Origin: Chelativorans alearensis
GTDB taxonomy: Bacteria > Pseudomonadota > Alphaproteobacteria > Rhizobiales > Rhizobiaceae
Direction: 5' to 3'
NCBI RefSeq assembly: GCF_010993735.1
Contig: NZ_WQNI01000014.1
Coordinates: forward strand, 88,395 to 152,394
DNA: 64,000 bases
Shown: positions 34,370 to 42,981 of the stretch, in pieces
Layout: every line of letters starts with the position of its first letter
How positions within the stretch are numbered: position 1 is the stretch's first letter
The notes under the pieces: generated by a model
Databases searched by the model: none
The model's input: only the letters and a program-made list of their open reading frames with translations
Told to the model about the DNA's origin: nothing
Translations under genes and position numbers: made by a program

Positions 34370-35140
34370 TCAACCCAACAGGTCTGGCGTGGTCGGGCCG
34401 AGGCTGGTTACCAGGATCGGCGTGCCGTTGGTGACACGCTCGTAGAGATCGATCACATCTTGATTGAACATGCGGACGCAGCCCGATGAGACGGACTTGC
34501 CGATTGTCCACCATTCTGGTGAACCGTGAATGCGGTAGAGGGTGTCCTTGCCATTCTGGAAGATATAGAGCGCGCGTGCTCCGAGCGGATTGGTGAGGCC
34601 CGGGTCCATGCCGCCATTGGCGATGCTGTAGGGTTCAAGCTCGGGCCGGCGGTCGACCATCTCGTCGGGCGGCTTCCAGCGCGGCCAGGCGCGCTTGTAC
34701 TGGATGACACCGCGATCAGCCCATTCAAAGCCGGCGCGGCCGAGACCGACGCCGTAGCGCATCGCCTTGCCGTTCTCGTGGGTCAGATAGAGAAAGTGAT
34801 TGGCAGTATCGACCACAATCGTGCCCGGACGCTCGCCGGTCGGATTCGTGACGAGATGCCGAAAATAGACCGGATCGATGCGTTCAAAGGGGATGGCGGG
34901 GAGCGGAAATTTTTCCTCGGGCCGCGCCGCGTACATCGCTGCGTAGTAGGAAAGATCGTTTTCAAATCCGGAGACACCACCCTCCGCGACTGGAAACCGG
35001 GGAGCGGTCTCTCGCACGAAGGGCTGAGCCATTCGCGTGGTTGAGCAGCCGCCCAGACCAATCAGGGAAGCGGCGGCGCCCAGACGAAGAAAAGTTCGAC
35101 GGTCGAGAAAATCCGGTCGTGGCATGATGTGCGATTTCAT
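34370..35140 (-). CDS. L,D-transpeptidase (YkuD family)
   Basis: 256 residues. A signal peptide with RRTFLRLGAAASLIGLGGCS suggests Tat and/or lipoprotein export (Cys in GGCS). The YkuD catalytic motif reads HGSPEWWTIGKSVSSGCVRM, with His and the nucleophilic Cys in SSGC. The protein crosslinks peptidoglycan or attaches proteins to it. The ATG at 35140 has AGGAAA upstream. It is the last gene of a long minus-strand run on copper and thiol chemistry, though the link is unclear; cell-wall crosslinking by this enzyme type is copper-sensitive, as is known for the family. Confidence 0.9.
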   Translation of the reverse strand: MKSHIMPRPDFLDRRTFLRLGAAASLIGLGGCSTTRMAQPFVRETAPRFPVAEGGVSGFENDLSYYAAMYAARPEEKFPLPAIPFERIDPVYFRHLVTNPTGERPGTIVVDTANHFLYLTHENGKAMRYGVGLGRAGFEWADRGVIQYKRAWPRWKPPDEMVDRRPELEPYSIANGGMDPGLTNPLGARALYIFQNGKDTLYRIHGSPEWWTIGKSVSSGCVRMFNQDVIDLYERVTNGTPILVTSLGPTTPDLLG

Positions 35141-35233
35141 CAGTGGATTTCCTGACTATTTGCTCGCCAGAAATGGACAGGTCGTTCGTCGCTTTGCTGA
35201 GCTCGCAATTTGGGGGTTATACGAAGCTCCTCC

Positions 35234-35974
35234 TCAGCCGATTTTCGTGAGAATGGGGAACTGCTCGAGCAGCCAGAACGAGAACGTCGTCATCGTGCCG
35301 GTCATCATCGCAACGCCCATGACGATCATGATCACGCCAGCCGCGATTTGAAGTAGGCGTCCGGTGCGCTTCATGCCCTTCAACCGCTTGGCGAGGCTTT
35401 CGGTGAACAGCGCCGACAGTAGGAAGGGAACGCCGAGACCGACCGAATAGATGCTGAGCAATGCGATCCCGTTCGACGCGGTTGAGGATAGCGCGCTGAC
35501 GGTGAGGATCGTCCCGAGAACCGGTCCGATGCAGGGCGTCCAGCCGAAGCCGAACGCGAGGCCCAGAACATAGGCGCCGAGCGGCCGGCCGCTGGCCAGG
35601 CTGCCATGAAAGCGAAACTCGTGCTGAAGCCATGGCAACCGCACCAGGCCAGTCATGAACAGCCCGAAGAGAATGATGATCGCCCCGCCGAGAATGTTGG
35701 TTTCGTAGCGATAGGCCAGAAGGAGGCGGCTGATCGCCGTGGCGCTCGCCCCAAGCGCCACGAAGACGGTCGAAAAGCCAAGAACGAACCAGGTGCTTAA
35801 AAGCAAGGTGGAAAGCCGGCTGCCGACAGAGCGGTACGGTCCGCCGGCTACGGCGGCATTGCCGGCAACATAGGAGATATAGCCCGGCACGAGGGGGAGA
35901 ACGCAGGGCGAGAGGAACGAGATCGCGCCCGCCGCAAGCGCCGTCAGAATGCCTATGTTGGAAATCTCGAACAC
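35234..35974 (-). CDS. ccdA: CcdA-type thiol-disulfide transmembrane transporter
   Basis: 246 residues, six membrane helices. The two redox cysteines of CcdA are in FLSPCVLPLVPGYISY and GWTPCIGPVLGTIL. It moves electrons from cytoplasmic thioredoxin to periplasmic thiol proteins, such as those for cytochrome c maturation. It begins with GTG at 35974 (VFEISNIGILTALAAGAISF), 4 bp after the end of the DsbA-like gene. The reading frame extends further upstream, but over that gene. Likely partners here are the TlpA-like, CcmG-like and DsbA-like proteins. Confidence 0.92.
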   Translation of the reverse strand: MFEISNIGILTALAAGAISFLSPCVLPLVPGYISYVAGNAAVAGGPYRSVGSRLSTLLLSTWFVLGFSTVFVALGASATAISRLLLAYRYETNILGGAIIILFGLFMTGLVRLPWLQHEFRFHGSLASGRPLGAYVLGLAFGFGWTPCIGPVLGTILTVSALSSTASNGIALLSIYSVGLGVPFLLSALFTESLAKRLKGMKRTGRLLQIAAGVIMIVMGVAMMTGTMTTFSFWLLEQFPILTKIG

Positions 35975-35978
35975 TGGC

Positions 35979-36752
35979 TCAACCCTCCGGCTTTTCGCGC
36001 GCGTCGGCGATGAAGCGCTGCAGCGTGGCGAGGTCGACCAGCCCGCGGATGATTTCGTCACCGACCACGAAGGTCGGAGTGCCGGTGATGCGCAGATCGT
36101 TGGCGAGCGCGCGATTGCGCGCGATGGCGTCTGCGACGGCCGGGTCTTCCATGTCCCACTTGATCTGCTCAACGTCGAGGCCGACATCCCCCGCGATGGT
36201 CAGGGTGGAACTCTCGCTGACCCGGCCGGGAAAGCCCATCAGGGCGTGATGGAACGCCTCGTATTTTCCCTGTTTGTGGGAGGCAAGCGCCGCCTTCGCG
36301 GCGAATTCGGACCCCGACCCCAGGATCGGCCATTCCTTGAACACCAGCTTCAGATTAGGATCGTCTTCGACGGCTTGCTGAATATCGGGGGCCGCCTTGC
36401 GGCAATACGGGCAGTTGTAATCGAAGAACTCCACCAGCGCGACGTCGCCTTCCGGATTGCCAGCCGTTGGCGCCGCGGGGTCGTTGAAGATGTCGTCGCT
36501 ACGCTCCGCGATCAGCGTCTGCAACTCGTTCGCCTCCGCGAGCTGCCGGCGGTCTTCCAGCCGTTGCAGGGCTTCGACAACGATTTCCGGATTTTGCAGC
36601 AGATACTGCCGCGCCTGCGCTTCGAAATTGCGTGAGACCGGCCTTTCGGCGTCGAGCAGCCCGGTGGCAAAAAGCAGCGCCAGCCCGGAGAAGAGCATAG
36701 CGAGGACTGAAAGAGCGATCGCGGCGGCAAGGCCGGCGGTTGGCTTAGACAT
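35979..36752 (-). CDS. DsbA/ScsC-like periplasmic thiol-disulfide protein
   Basis: 257 residues: an N-terminal membrane anchor or signal (LAAAIALSVLAMLFSGLALL), a helical extension (about 40-85), then a thioredoxin fold with the CPYC site at residues 114-117 (EFFDYNCPYCRKAAP) and cis-Pro at ITGTPTFVVGDEIIRG. The helical N-terminus is like ScsC/BdbD-type proteins rather than E. coli DsbA. Family members protect or isomerise thiols, and ScsC is tied to copper tolerance. GGAG precedes the ATG. It is followed by ccdA, which could keep it reduced. Confidence 0.88.
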   Translation of the reverse strand: MSKPTAGLAAAIALSVLAMLFSGLALLFATGLLDAERPVSRNFEAQARQYLLQNPEIVVEALQRLEDRRQLAEANELQTLIAERSDDIFNDPAAPTAGNPEGDVALVEFFDYNCPYCRKAAPDIQQAVEDDPNLKLVFKEWPILGSGSEFAAKAALASHKQGKYEAFHHALMGFPGRVSESSTLTIAGDVGLDVEQIKWDMEDPAVADAIARNRALANDLRITGTPTFVVGDEIIRGLVDLATLQRFIADAREKPEG

Positions 36753-36835
36753 GGGGTGGGCTCCGATCAGGAACGAATGGCAAGGCAGCAACGGCTGGCC
36801 TTTTGACGTAAGAGTGGCTCATCGCTCTTGCTCCT

Positions 36836-37468
36836 TCAGCTCAGCAGCCTTGATCCCATGGGAGGCCACTTCTCCAGGGCTTCCGCCCCCTTGTCGAAAA
36901 AGGTGTAAGAGAGCGTGATGGTGGTGACCGAAGCCAGGTCCGGATCATCTTCGATCGCCGGATCGACGAAGAAGGTGACGGGAAACTCCTTCGCCTCGCC
37001 CGGCATCAGCAGTTGCTCGGTGAAGCAGAAGCACTGGATCTTGTTGAAATAGACCCCCGCTTGGGCCGGCACGACGTTGTAGATGGCCGTGCCGAGAATC
37101 GGGCGATTGGTCGGGTTGCGCCCCGAGCAGGCCACCACTCCGGTCTCACCGAGAGCAAGCTCAACCGATTTCGGGGCGTTGAACTCCCATGCCATGTTGG
37201 CGGCAACATTGGCGTCAAAGCGGATGGTTGCCCGTCGCTCGGACTGCTTCGTCGGCGCGGCCGCCGCGACCTGGGTTGTTCCACCATAGCCCGTAACCTG
37301 GCAGAAAAGGCGATAAAGCGGGACCGCCGCAAAGCTCAAGCCCACCATGCCAAGCACGAGAACAGCAAGCATCGCGGCCGTTCGCCGCTTCCGCCGGGCC
37401 GTACGCCCGGGGTCATTCTGGCCAGCTTCGGTAGGAGCAGACGCCGACAGTTGCTGGTTGCTATGCAT
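36836..37468 (-). CDS. ctaG: Cytochrome c oxidase copper-assembly protein CtaG/Cox11
   Basis: 210 residues. One N-terminal membrane helix (AAMLAVLVLGMVGLSFAAVP) is followed by a periplasmic immunoglobulin-like domain. The copper-binding motif is QCFCFTEQ. It inserts CuB into cytochrome oxidase subunit I. I start at the ATG at 37468; longer upstream frames run over the next gene. No oxidase subunit genes are in the window, so the protein must act on an oxidase encoded elsewhere. It shares its transcript direction with the SCO gene at 38476. Confidence 0.93.
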   Translation of the reverse strand: MHSNQQLSASAPTEAGQNDPGRTARRKRRTAAMLAVLVLGMVGLSFAAVPLYRLFCQVTGYGGTTQVAAAAPTKQSERRATIRFDANVAANMAWEFNAPKSVELALGETGVVACSGRNPTNRPILGTAIYNVVPAQAGVYFNKIQCFCFTEQLLMPGEAKEFPVTFFVDPAIEDDPDLASVTTITLSYTFFDKGAEALEKWPPMGSRLLS

Positions 37469-37482
37469 TCTCTGCCTTCGCC

Positions 37483-38358
37483 TCACGAACTCAGGGCGGC
37501 CCAGTTCTTTCCCCCGTCGGTGCTGGTCAGGATCTTGCTTTCCCCCGTGACGGCGAACATGCGGTCCGGATTGCCGGGATCGAACGCGAGGTGGAGGAGG
37601 ATTTGCTTTCCGAAACCGTTGGCGATTGGCTGCCAGGCAAGTGCCTGGGCCGGCGCTTTCATCAGGCCTGATCCCAGAACAAACGCGTAGACCATGCCGT
37701 CCGGGGCAGTCTCGACCATGCTTGCCGGCCGTCCCTCGGTCCCCGTGGCATTCCACTTCTTGCCACCGTCGAGGCTGACCATCAGCCCGTTCCGGGTCGC
37801 GGCATAGACGATGTCCGTATTGATGGCGGATGCGGCGAGATCGAACACGTCGGCAGGTGGAGACCCAGCAATCTCCCAGCTTTTGCCACCGTCCCGACTG
37901 ACTTGCACCCTACCGTAGAGGCCGTAAATGACGGTGGGATCGGCCGGGCTGACATCCATGGCATGGAAATCGACCGGTCCGTCAGCGCCGCTCGCCAATT
38001 GTTCCCAAGTCCTCGCACCGTCTCGTGAAACGATCACGCCCATATTGCCGCCATTGACCGGATGTCCGCTCGCGAAGAACACGTCAGCTTCGCTGGGGTG
38101 CGGGGAAAAACCCATGTAGTCGTTGCTATTGTCGGATATCCGCTCCGCCGTGCCGTCCGGCGCGGTGTGCCAGACCCCGTAATGGGTGGCGAGATAGAGG
38201 CGCTGCGGGTCGGCCGGATCGACCGCAATTCCATGAATATGGGAGACCTCGGCAAGGGGAACGCGCTCCCCGGCCTGGCTCTGCCAACCGGCGGTGCCAC
38301 CAGCTATAGCCAGTGCCAGCGTTGCGGCGATGATCAGCGGCTTCATGTGACGTTTCAT
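37483..38358 (-). CDS. Periplasmic BNR-repeat beta-propeller protein (F510_1955-like)
   Basis: 291 residues. A signal peptide (ending GTAGWQSQAGE) precedes repeated Asp-box/BNR units of the S.DGG..W type (VSRDGARTWEQL, VSRDGGKSWEIA, VSLDGGKKWNAT, TSTDGGKNWAAL). The first blade begins VSHIHGIAVDPADPQRLYLA. It resembles proteins named F510_1955-type glycosylhydrolases, but sialidase activity is not established for them. It is probably a periplasmic scaffold. A second copy, frameshifted, is at 40612. ATGs at 38358 and 38346 are both possible. Confidence 0.85.
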   Translation of the reverse strand: MKRHMKPLIIAATLALAIAGGTAGWQSQAGERVPLAEVSHIHGIAVDPADPQRLYLATHYGVWHTAPDGTAERISDNSNDYMGFSPHPSEADVFFASGHPVNGGNMGVIVSRDGARTWEQLASGADGPVDFHAMDVSPADPTVIYGLYGRVQVSRDGGKSWEIAGSPPADVFDLAASAINTDIVYAATRNGLMVSLDGGKKWNATGTEGRPASMVETAPDGMVYAFVLGSGLMKAPAQALAWQPIANGFGKQILLHLAFDPGNPDRMFAVTGESKILTSTDGGKNWAALSS

Positions 38359-38475
38359 GCGAAATTCCTCAGTTGGCGGTGTCTTGCACCGTTATTCGAT
38401 GACGCCGCAGGCAATGCGGCGGGCGGCCGATTCTGAAATGCTTCTCCCACATGGTTGGTCGTACCTTTTCTCTTT

Positions 38476-39177
38476 CTAAAGCAGCGAGCGGAGGCGCTCC
38501 CACAGCGAGGCGGGATCGTCGTGATGGGGGACGTTCGCGTTGGTCAGGCCATTGATGAAGAGAACGAGGTTCGTCGGCTCGAAGCCGAGTCCGTGGAAAT
38601 TGGCCACCCATTGGCCGTTCTGATCGATGATATGGGTGACCACGCTGTGGGTCTGATAGCTGTCCTCGGTGACGATAAACTTGTGACCGAACTTCTCGGC
38701 GAGCTTACGAGTGGTGTCCTCGGGTTTGTCGGGGCCGCTGGTCAGAAAGACCCAATTCGTCGTCGGATCGAGGCCGTGGACCGGGCCATAACCTTCAAGC
38801 ACCTCCGGCGTATCGCGCTCCGGATCGGTGGTGATCGTGATGAACTGGACCCGATCCTTCATCGGGGTCTCGTTCACCATGTCCTGGATCTCGCCGATCC
38901 GGTCGGCATGCAGGGGGCAGACATCCGGGCAGCCGGCATAGATGAAGTGCAAGACAACGACCTTGCCCCGAAGGCCTTCGAGATCGACCGGATTGCCGGT
39001 GGCGTCCTGGAGTGCAAATTCCGGCGCGGGTTCGCTTCTGCTTTCGAAATATTTCTCCTTGTCGAAGAGGTCCTGCTGCACGTCCTTGAGCGAGTGCGCG
39101 GAGGCAACGGGGGGAGCCAGGGCGACCACGGCAACAACGGCCGCGGTTGCGGCGAACAGGCGTATAAGGGATTTCAT
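38476..39177 (-). CDS. SCO1/SenC-family copper chaperone
   Basis: 233 residues. A signal peptide (ALAPPVASAHS) leads to a thioredoxin fold with the copper-binding CPDVCP motif and the later His ligand in QTHSVVTHIID. SCO proteins deliver copper to the CuA site of cytochrome oxidase or keep its cysteines reduced. The N-terminal EPAPEFALQDATGNPVDLEG is standard. I use the ATG at 39177 with GGAGG just upstream (the frame stays open to 39222). It is flanked by a Met-rich protein and a BNR protein in the same run. Confidence 0.92.
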   Translation of the reverse strand: MKSLIRLFAATAAVVAVVALAPPVASAHSLKDVQQDLFDKEKYFESRSEPAPEFALQDATGNPVDLEGLRGKVVVLHFIYAGCPDVCPLHADRIGEIQDMVNETPMKDRVQFITITTDPERDTPEVLEGYGPVHGLDPTTNWVFLTSGPDKPEDTTRKLAEKFGHKFIVTEDSYQTHSVVTHIIDQNGQWVANFHGLGFEPTNLVLFINGLTNANVPHHDDPASLWERLRSLL

Positions 39178-39245
39178 GGCGTCCTCCTTGGCCGACAAGG
39201 GGAGAGCGGATCGGTAAGTCAACCGACCCGCCTCCCGTTGTGCGG

Positions 39246-39530
39246 CTACCCCTTGTTGTCGAGCTTCTCGCCTTCCTCGGAAGGCATGTCCTGCATCATG
39301 GTCTGCATCATCTTGTTGCAGGTGCTCATCATCTCGTTCATCTGGGACATCATGCCCATCATCGGCATCATCCCCATGCCGCCGCCCTGCATGCCCTCCA
39401 TCATCTCCTGCATGCCTTGCGACTGATCCGGCTGCCTGGTGTCCGTATCATCCTGTGCAAAGGCGATGGGGACGGCAGCAAGTCCTGCAACGGCGGTCGC
39501 GATGGCAATCGCTTTCGACAGTCGGTTCAT
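39246..39530 (-). CDS. Periplasmic methionine-rich protein, probably copper-binding
   Basis: 94 residues. A signal peptide (ending VPIAFAQ) is followed by a chain with many methionines (for example MQEMMEGMQGGGMGMMPMMG) and one Cys. Such Met clusters bind Cu(I) and occur in periplasmic copper-handling proteins. The start overlaps the stop of the next upstream gene (39527) by 4 bp (ATGA). Its role is probably copper buffering for the SCO/Cox11 system. Confidence 0.8.
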   Translation of the reverse strand: MNRLSKAIAIATAVAGLAAVPIAFAQDDTDTRQPDQSQGMQEMMEGMQGGGMGMMPMMGMMSQMNEMMSTCNKMMQTMMQDMPSEEGEKLDNKG

Positions 39531-40012
39531 TGGAACTTCTCCTTTTCCTGTTGATGGTCGGACAAGGGTCCGGCCTCCTCGGGTTGAGCCTCGTAGGAGT
39601 CATCAACCGAGTTCGAATTGGCTGGAAGCGGAGCTTCAGAGGCCACTGGCTCCACCGATCCCTCAGCCGATTTGCTTGCAGTCATCGAAACGGCCGTCTC
39701 GTCGACCGATTGCGGCTTCGAGCAACAGCTCGCTTCGTCGCTGGTGAGGTTGGAACTGCTCGCGTCGGTGCCGCTTGCGCCGGAGGCGCCAGGCCGCATG
39801 CAAAGACCGAGCGCACACATGATGGCGCAGGGCGCGAGCGCGAGCAGAATGGGTGCGACGCCCGCCACCACCAGCCATGGCCAGCCGATCCAGAGTGCAG
39901 GGATACCGACTGCGATTGCCGCGACGATCAGGCCGCGTCGGCCGCGCAACTGGTAGCGGATGTAGCGGAATATGTCCGCGCTCAGCGATGTTTCGGATAC
40001 GGAATTGCTCAT
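39527..40012 (-). CDS. Membrane protein with Cys-rich loop, unknown function
   Basis: 161 residues. Two adjacent hydrophobic segments (LIVAAIAVGIPALWIGWPWL and VAGVAPILLALAPCAIMCAL), with cysteines at CAIMCALGLC, then an acidic, Ser-rich soluble tail with another pair (ASCCSKP). I recognise no family. Overlap with the Met-rich gene (ATGA) and the run of copper genes around it suggest a metal-linked role. Its Cys motifs could bind copper at the membrane. Confidence 0.65.
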   Translation of the reverse strand: MSNSVSETSLSADIFRYIRYQLRGRRGLIVAAIAVGIPALWIGWPWLVVAGVAPILLALAPCAIMCALGLCMRPGASGASGTDASSSNLTSDEASCCSKPQSVDETAVSMTASKSAEGSVEPVASEAPLPANSNSVDDSYEAQPEEAGPLSDHQQEKEKFQ

Positions 40013-40064
40013 GGACGTTTCTCTTTCTTCTCTGGCTGCTGTTATTTTGGTCTCAGGCGAGCCA

Positions 40065-40625
40065 TCAGCCCGCCGCGCCCCCTTTGACGGTCGCGTGCAC
40101 GCCGAGTTCGACGACCGGGTTCTGCGGGTCGGTGGTGGCGAACTTCACGTTGCGCGCGACGGATCCTTCGACCGGCATCAGCGCCGGCTTGTAGATGACG
40201 GTGACGGCCGCCTCTTCACCTGGGTTCAGCACGCCCTTCCAGGCATTGGTCGCCGCGTCGTTGTGCATCGCCATGTTGAATTCCGGGCTCTTGCCGGCCG
40301 GCAGGACGATTTCGGCAAAGGTGCACATGCACGAGGTGCGGACCTGGCTGAACTCGATGGGCTCGGTACCGGTATTCTTCAGTCGGAAGTCAGCACGGCC
40401 CACGTCCTCGACCGCCAGGACGCCGAGTTCAACCTGTTCGCGGTCGATGGCGAGCGTCGCCTCGGTCGGCGTGATCTGGCCGTAGTCCGCCTGAGACGGT
40501 TGTGGTGCCATAGTCCGGTAGGCCGCGAGCGCCACGCCGCCTGCTAGCACCCCGACGACAAGGACGGGCATCATCCAGGTCTTGGCGCTGGCGAATGCCT
40601 TCTGCGTAGGATCAGCCTTCTGCAT
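40065..40625 (-). CDS. DUF1573-type periplasmic protein
   Basis: 186 residues. N-terminal signal anchor (WMMPVLVVGVLAGGVALAAY), then an immunoglobulin-like domain with the DUF1573 pattern VGRADFRLKNTGTEPIEFSQ, VRTSCMCTFAEIVLPAGKSP and PGEEAAVTVIYKP. A CMC pair lies where other members have CGC. The start ATG at 40625 overlaps the end of the broken BNR gene by 14 bp. It belongs to the copper/thiol run, but its reaction is unknown. Confidence 0.8.
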   Translation of the reverse strand: MQKADPTQKAFASAKTWMMPVLVVGVLAGGVALAAYRTMAPQPSQADYGQITPTEATLAIDREQVELGVLAVEDVGRADFRLKNTGTEPIEFSQVRTSCMCTFAEIVLPAGKSPEFNMAMHNDAATNAWKGVLNPGEEAAVTVIYKPALMPVEGSVARNVKFATTDPQNPVVELGVHATVKGGAAG

Positions 40626-41570
40626 CGTCGTCCTCCATCTTTGTCCAGTGCTGCCCGGCATCGGTGCTGGCGGCGAGGGTGCCGTCCGTTCCCACGGCGT
40701 AGGCTTGGTCGGGATTGCCGGCGTCCACGGTCACGATGGCGTCCTCGACAAGATCGGTGACAGGGCTCCAGCTTTGCCCGCCATCCGTGCTCTTGAAGAC
40801 ACCCTGGCGCAGCCCCGCATAGAGAATCTCTGGGTTCGTCGGGTTTACGGCGAGGCTGTAGACCCGGCCCTCGGGCAGACCTTCGTTCGGAAGTTTGTCC
40901 CAACCGCAGAAGCAGTCCGGGCTCTTCATCACGCCGGTGTCGAGCCCGGCATAAAGCCAGATGCCGCCCATGCCGGTCGGGCTGTTGACGGAGACGAGGC
41001 TGCGGATCTCCTGTTTTTTGGGACCGTCATCGACCCGTTGCCAGGATGTTGCCGCATCCTTGCTGCGGTAAAGGCCGTTGCCCAACACCCAGACATAAAG
41101 CGTGTTCGGGTCCTTGCCGTCGATGGTGAATCCTTCCGTGGAGAGCCCGCCAAGACCCGAACTGGCTGCCTCCCACGTCTTGCCGGCATCGGCGCTCTTG
41201 ATCACGCCGATACCGTGACCGGTCGCATACATCACCTGCGGATCGCTCGGGTCGATCGCGATCGACGTGATGTTTGCCCGCTCTTCGCTTTTCGGAATGC
41301 CCTCGATCGCAGTCCAGGATTTTCCGTTGTCGGTGCTCCGATAGATCGGCCGGGCCCCAGGAAGAGTTCCTTCGTCTCGGGATTCACCGCCAATGCGTGA
41401 ACGTGCCCGCCAAAACGGCTGGGCGCCAACTGGGCCCCTTCCTTGTGGTTGATTTCAGTGCCTGACGCAGCGGGCAGCGGATGCTGTTGCGCTGTTGCCG
41501 GGACGACGGCCACAACGGCAGCGGCAGCGGCAAGGACCGGAATGAGCCAAAGTTTGGATGGTTTGTTCAT
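40612..41570 (-). pseudogene. Second BNR-repeat beta-propeller protein, frameshifted
   Basis: The first frame (MNKPSKLWLIPVLAAAAAVV, signal peptide, to VHALAVNPETKELFLG) ends in the wrong frame at a G-run near 41358. The remainder (ARPIYRSTDNGKSWTAIEG, VIKSADAGKTWEAA, FKSTDGGQSWSPVT, AASTDAGQHWTKME) is in the next frame up to 40612. Removing one base restores one protein of about 320 residues. It is a paralogue of the intact protein at 37483, but clearly diverged. A sequencing error in the homopolymer is possible. Confidence 0.75.
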
Positions 41571-41595
41571 GTTGGATTCCTGTGTTCAATTTGAG

Positions 41596-42225
41596 TTAGC
41601 TCGCCTCGCCGGGCGTCTTCACGAGTTGTTGTTGGATGATGTTGACCAGCTCCGGGCTGTCCCATTCGGCGGGCCCCACCAGACGTCCGGTTTCCAGACC
41701 CTCCGGATTGATCAGCAGGGTTGTGGGTATGCCGACCGTATTGAGCCGGTAGGCCGCCTTGCCGGTGGCATCGACATAGATGCCGAGAGCCTTAAGGCTG
41801 AGCTCGTCATAGAAGGCCTTGACCTTGGGGAGCCCGTCGCGGTCGATCGAAAGTGGGACGACTTCGAAATCGGAACTGCCGAGCTTTGCCTGGAGCCGGT
41901 CGAGTGCCGGCATTTCCTCGCGGCATGGCACGCACCAGGTGGCCCAGATGTTGAGCAGGATCGTTCTGCCGCGGAAAGCCGCCAGGGACATCTCGCGGCC
42001 ATCTCCATCAACGAAGGAGAGTTCCGATACCGGTTGCGGCGTCTCGTGCAGCACGAAGGAGCTATCGCTGCTCGCGGTCTCCGTAGATACAGCTTGCGGC
42101 GCGCTCGATACCGCAGGCTCGTTGGGCTGCCTGATCGCGAAATACTGATAGGCACCAACCGCGACAAGGAACAAGACGGCGCCAATGATGGTGGCAGTCG
42201 CCTTACTCTTGGTAGCGCTCTTCAT
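41596..42225 (-). CDS. TlpA/ResA-family membrane-anchored thioredoxin
   Basis: 209 residues. One N-terminal anchor helix (IIGAVLFLVAVGAYQYFA), then a thioredoxin fold with WCVPC in ILLNIWATWCVPCREEMPAL and a cis-Pro in VGIPTTLLINPEGLE. TlpA/ResA proteins reduce the cysteines of copper sites (CuA) or of apocytochrome c. The start overlaps the end of the CcmG-like gene (42222-42225, ATGA), so both are probably translated together. I start at 42225 rather than further upstream, where the frame runs over the neighbouring gene. Confidence 0.9.
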   Translation of the reverse strand: MKSATKSKATATIIGAVLFLVAVGAYQYFAIRQPNEPAVSSAPQAVSTETASSDSSFVLHETPQPVSELSFVDGDGREMSLAAFRGRTILLNIWATWCVPCREEMPALDRLQAKLGSSDFEVVPLSIDRDGLPKVKAFYDELSLKALGIYVDATGKAAYRLNTVGIPTTLLINPEGLETGRLVGPAEWDSPELVNIIQQQLVKTPGEAS

Positions 42226-42845
42226 TTCCGGAGCTCCTCGATCAGCGGAGCGAGCTTCGTCCGGTAGACGTCCGGGGTGACGGCACCAACATGCTTGAAG
42301 GCAATCCGGCCTTGTTTGTCGACCACGAAGGTCTCCGGAACGCCGTACACGCCCCAATCTATCGACACCCGTCCGTTGAGGTCAGCGCCGGTGCGCGTAT
42401 ACGGATCGCCCATGGTGTTGAGCCATTTTTCCGCGTCACCCGGCCGGTCCTTGTAGTTGATGCCGTGGATGGGTACGGCGCCGGTCCTCTTGAGCTCCAT
42501 GAAGACCGGGTGCTCTTCCCGACAGGCCGTGCACCAGGACGCAAACACGTTGACGAGCGAGACCTCGCCCTTGAGGTCGGCGCTCGACAGGCCAAGGGTA
42601 CGCCCCTGGACCGGTGGCAGGCTAAACTCGGGCACCTCCTTGCCGATCAGGGCTGAGGGAATGACCTGAGCGTTGCGGCCCAGACCCCATCCGAGCACGA
42701 TCGTTAGCCCCGCAAATACGCTTACCGGAAGCATGGCGAGCATGCGGCGACGCCGGAGAGATGGCGCGTCCGTGTCAACCGGCTCCCCCGAAAGGGATGA
42801 TGGTGCGCTCGCATGGAAGCGAGCCGTTTGAGAATTGGAAGACAT
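42222..42845 (-). CDS. CcmG/DsbE-like thiol:disulfide reductase
   Basis: 207 residues. An anchor helix (MLAMLPVSVFAGLTIVLGWG) and a thioredoxin fold with WCTAC in VNVFASWCTACREEHPVFM. The DsbE/CcmG signature VYGVPETFVVDKQGRI is present. It reduces apocytochrome c or similar substrates in the periplasm, fed by CcdA. It is the fourth thioredoxin-fold protein of the run, so several substrate-specific reductants are present. There is no other ccm gene in the window. Overlap with the TlpA-like gene (ATGA). Confidence 0.88.
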   Translation of the reverse strand: MSSNSQTARFHASAPSSLSGEPVDTDAPSLRRRRMLAMLPVSVFAGLTIVLGWGLGRNAQVIPSALIGKEVPEFSLPPVQGRTLGLSSADLKGEVSLVNVFASWCTACREEHPVFMELKRTGAVPIHGINYKDRPGDAEKWLNTMGDPYTRTGADLNGRVSIDWGVYGVPETFVVDKQGRIAFKHVGAVTPDVYRTKLAPLIEELRK

Positions 42846-42981
42846 CCCATCCTCGCTGATTGGAGTGTTTCCTCACAGGCAAAAGCCTGCGGCGGATACG
42901 GTCCAAGAAGGCTGGGCACGCAAAGCGTGCTCACCCGGACCCCGGACGGGAAATCACCTCAGTCGAGCGGTGAGGACCGTC

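Noticed and set aside
38455..39426. 323-codon plus-strand frame over SCO and the Met-rich gene
   Set aside because: The minus strand has two clear genes with signal peptides and copper motifs. The plus frame is a shadow.
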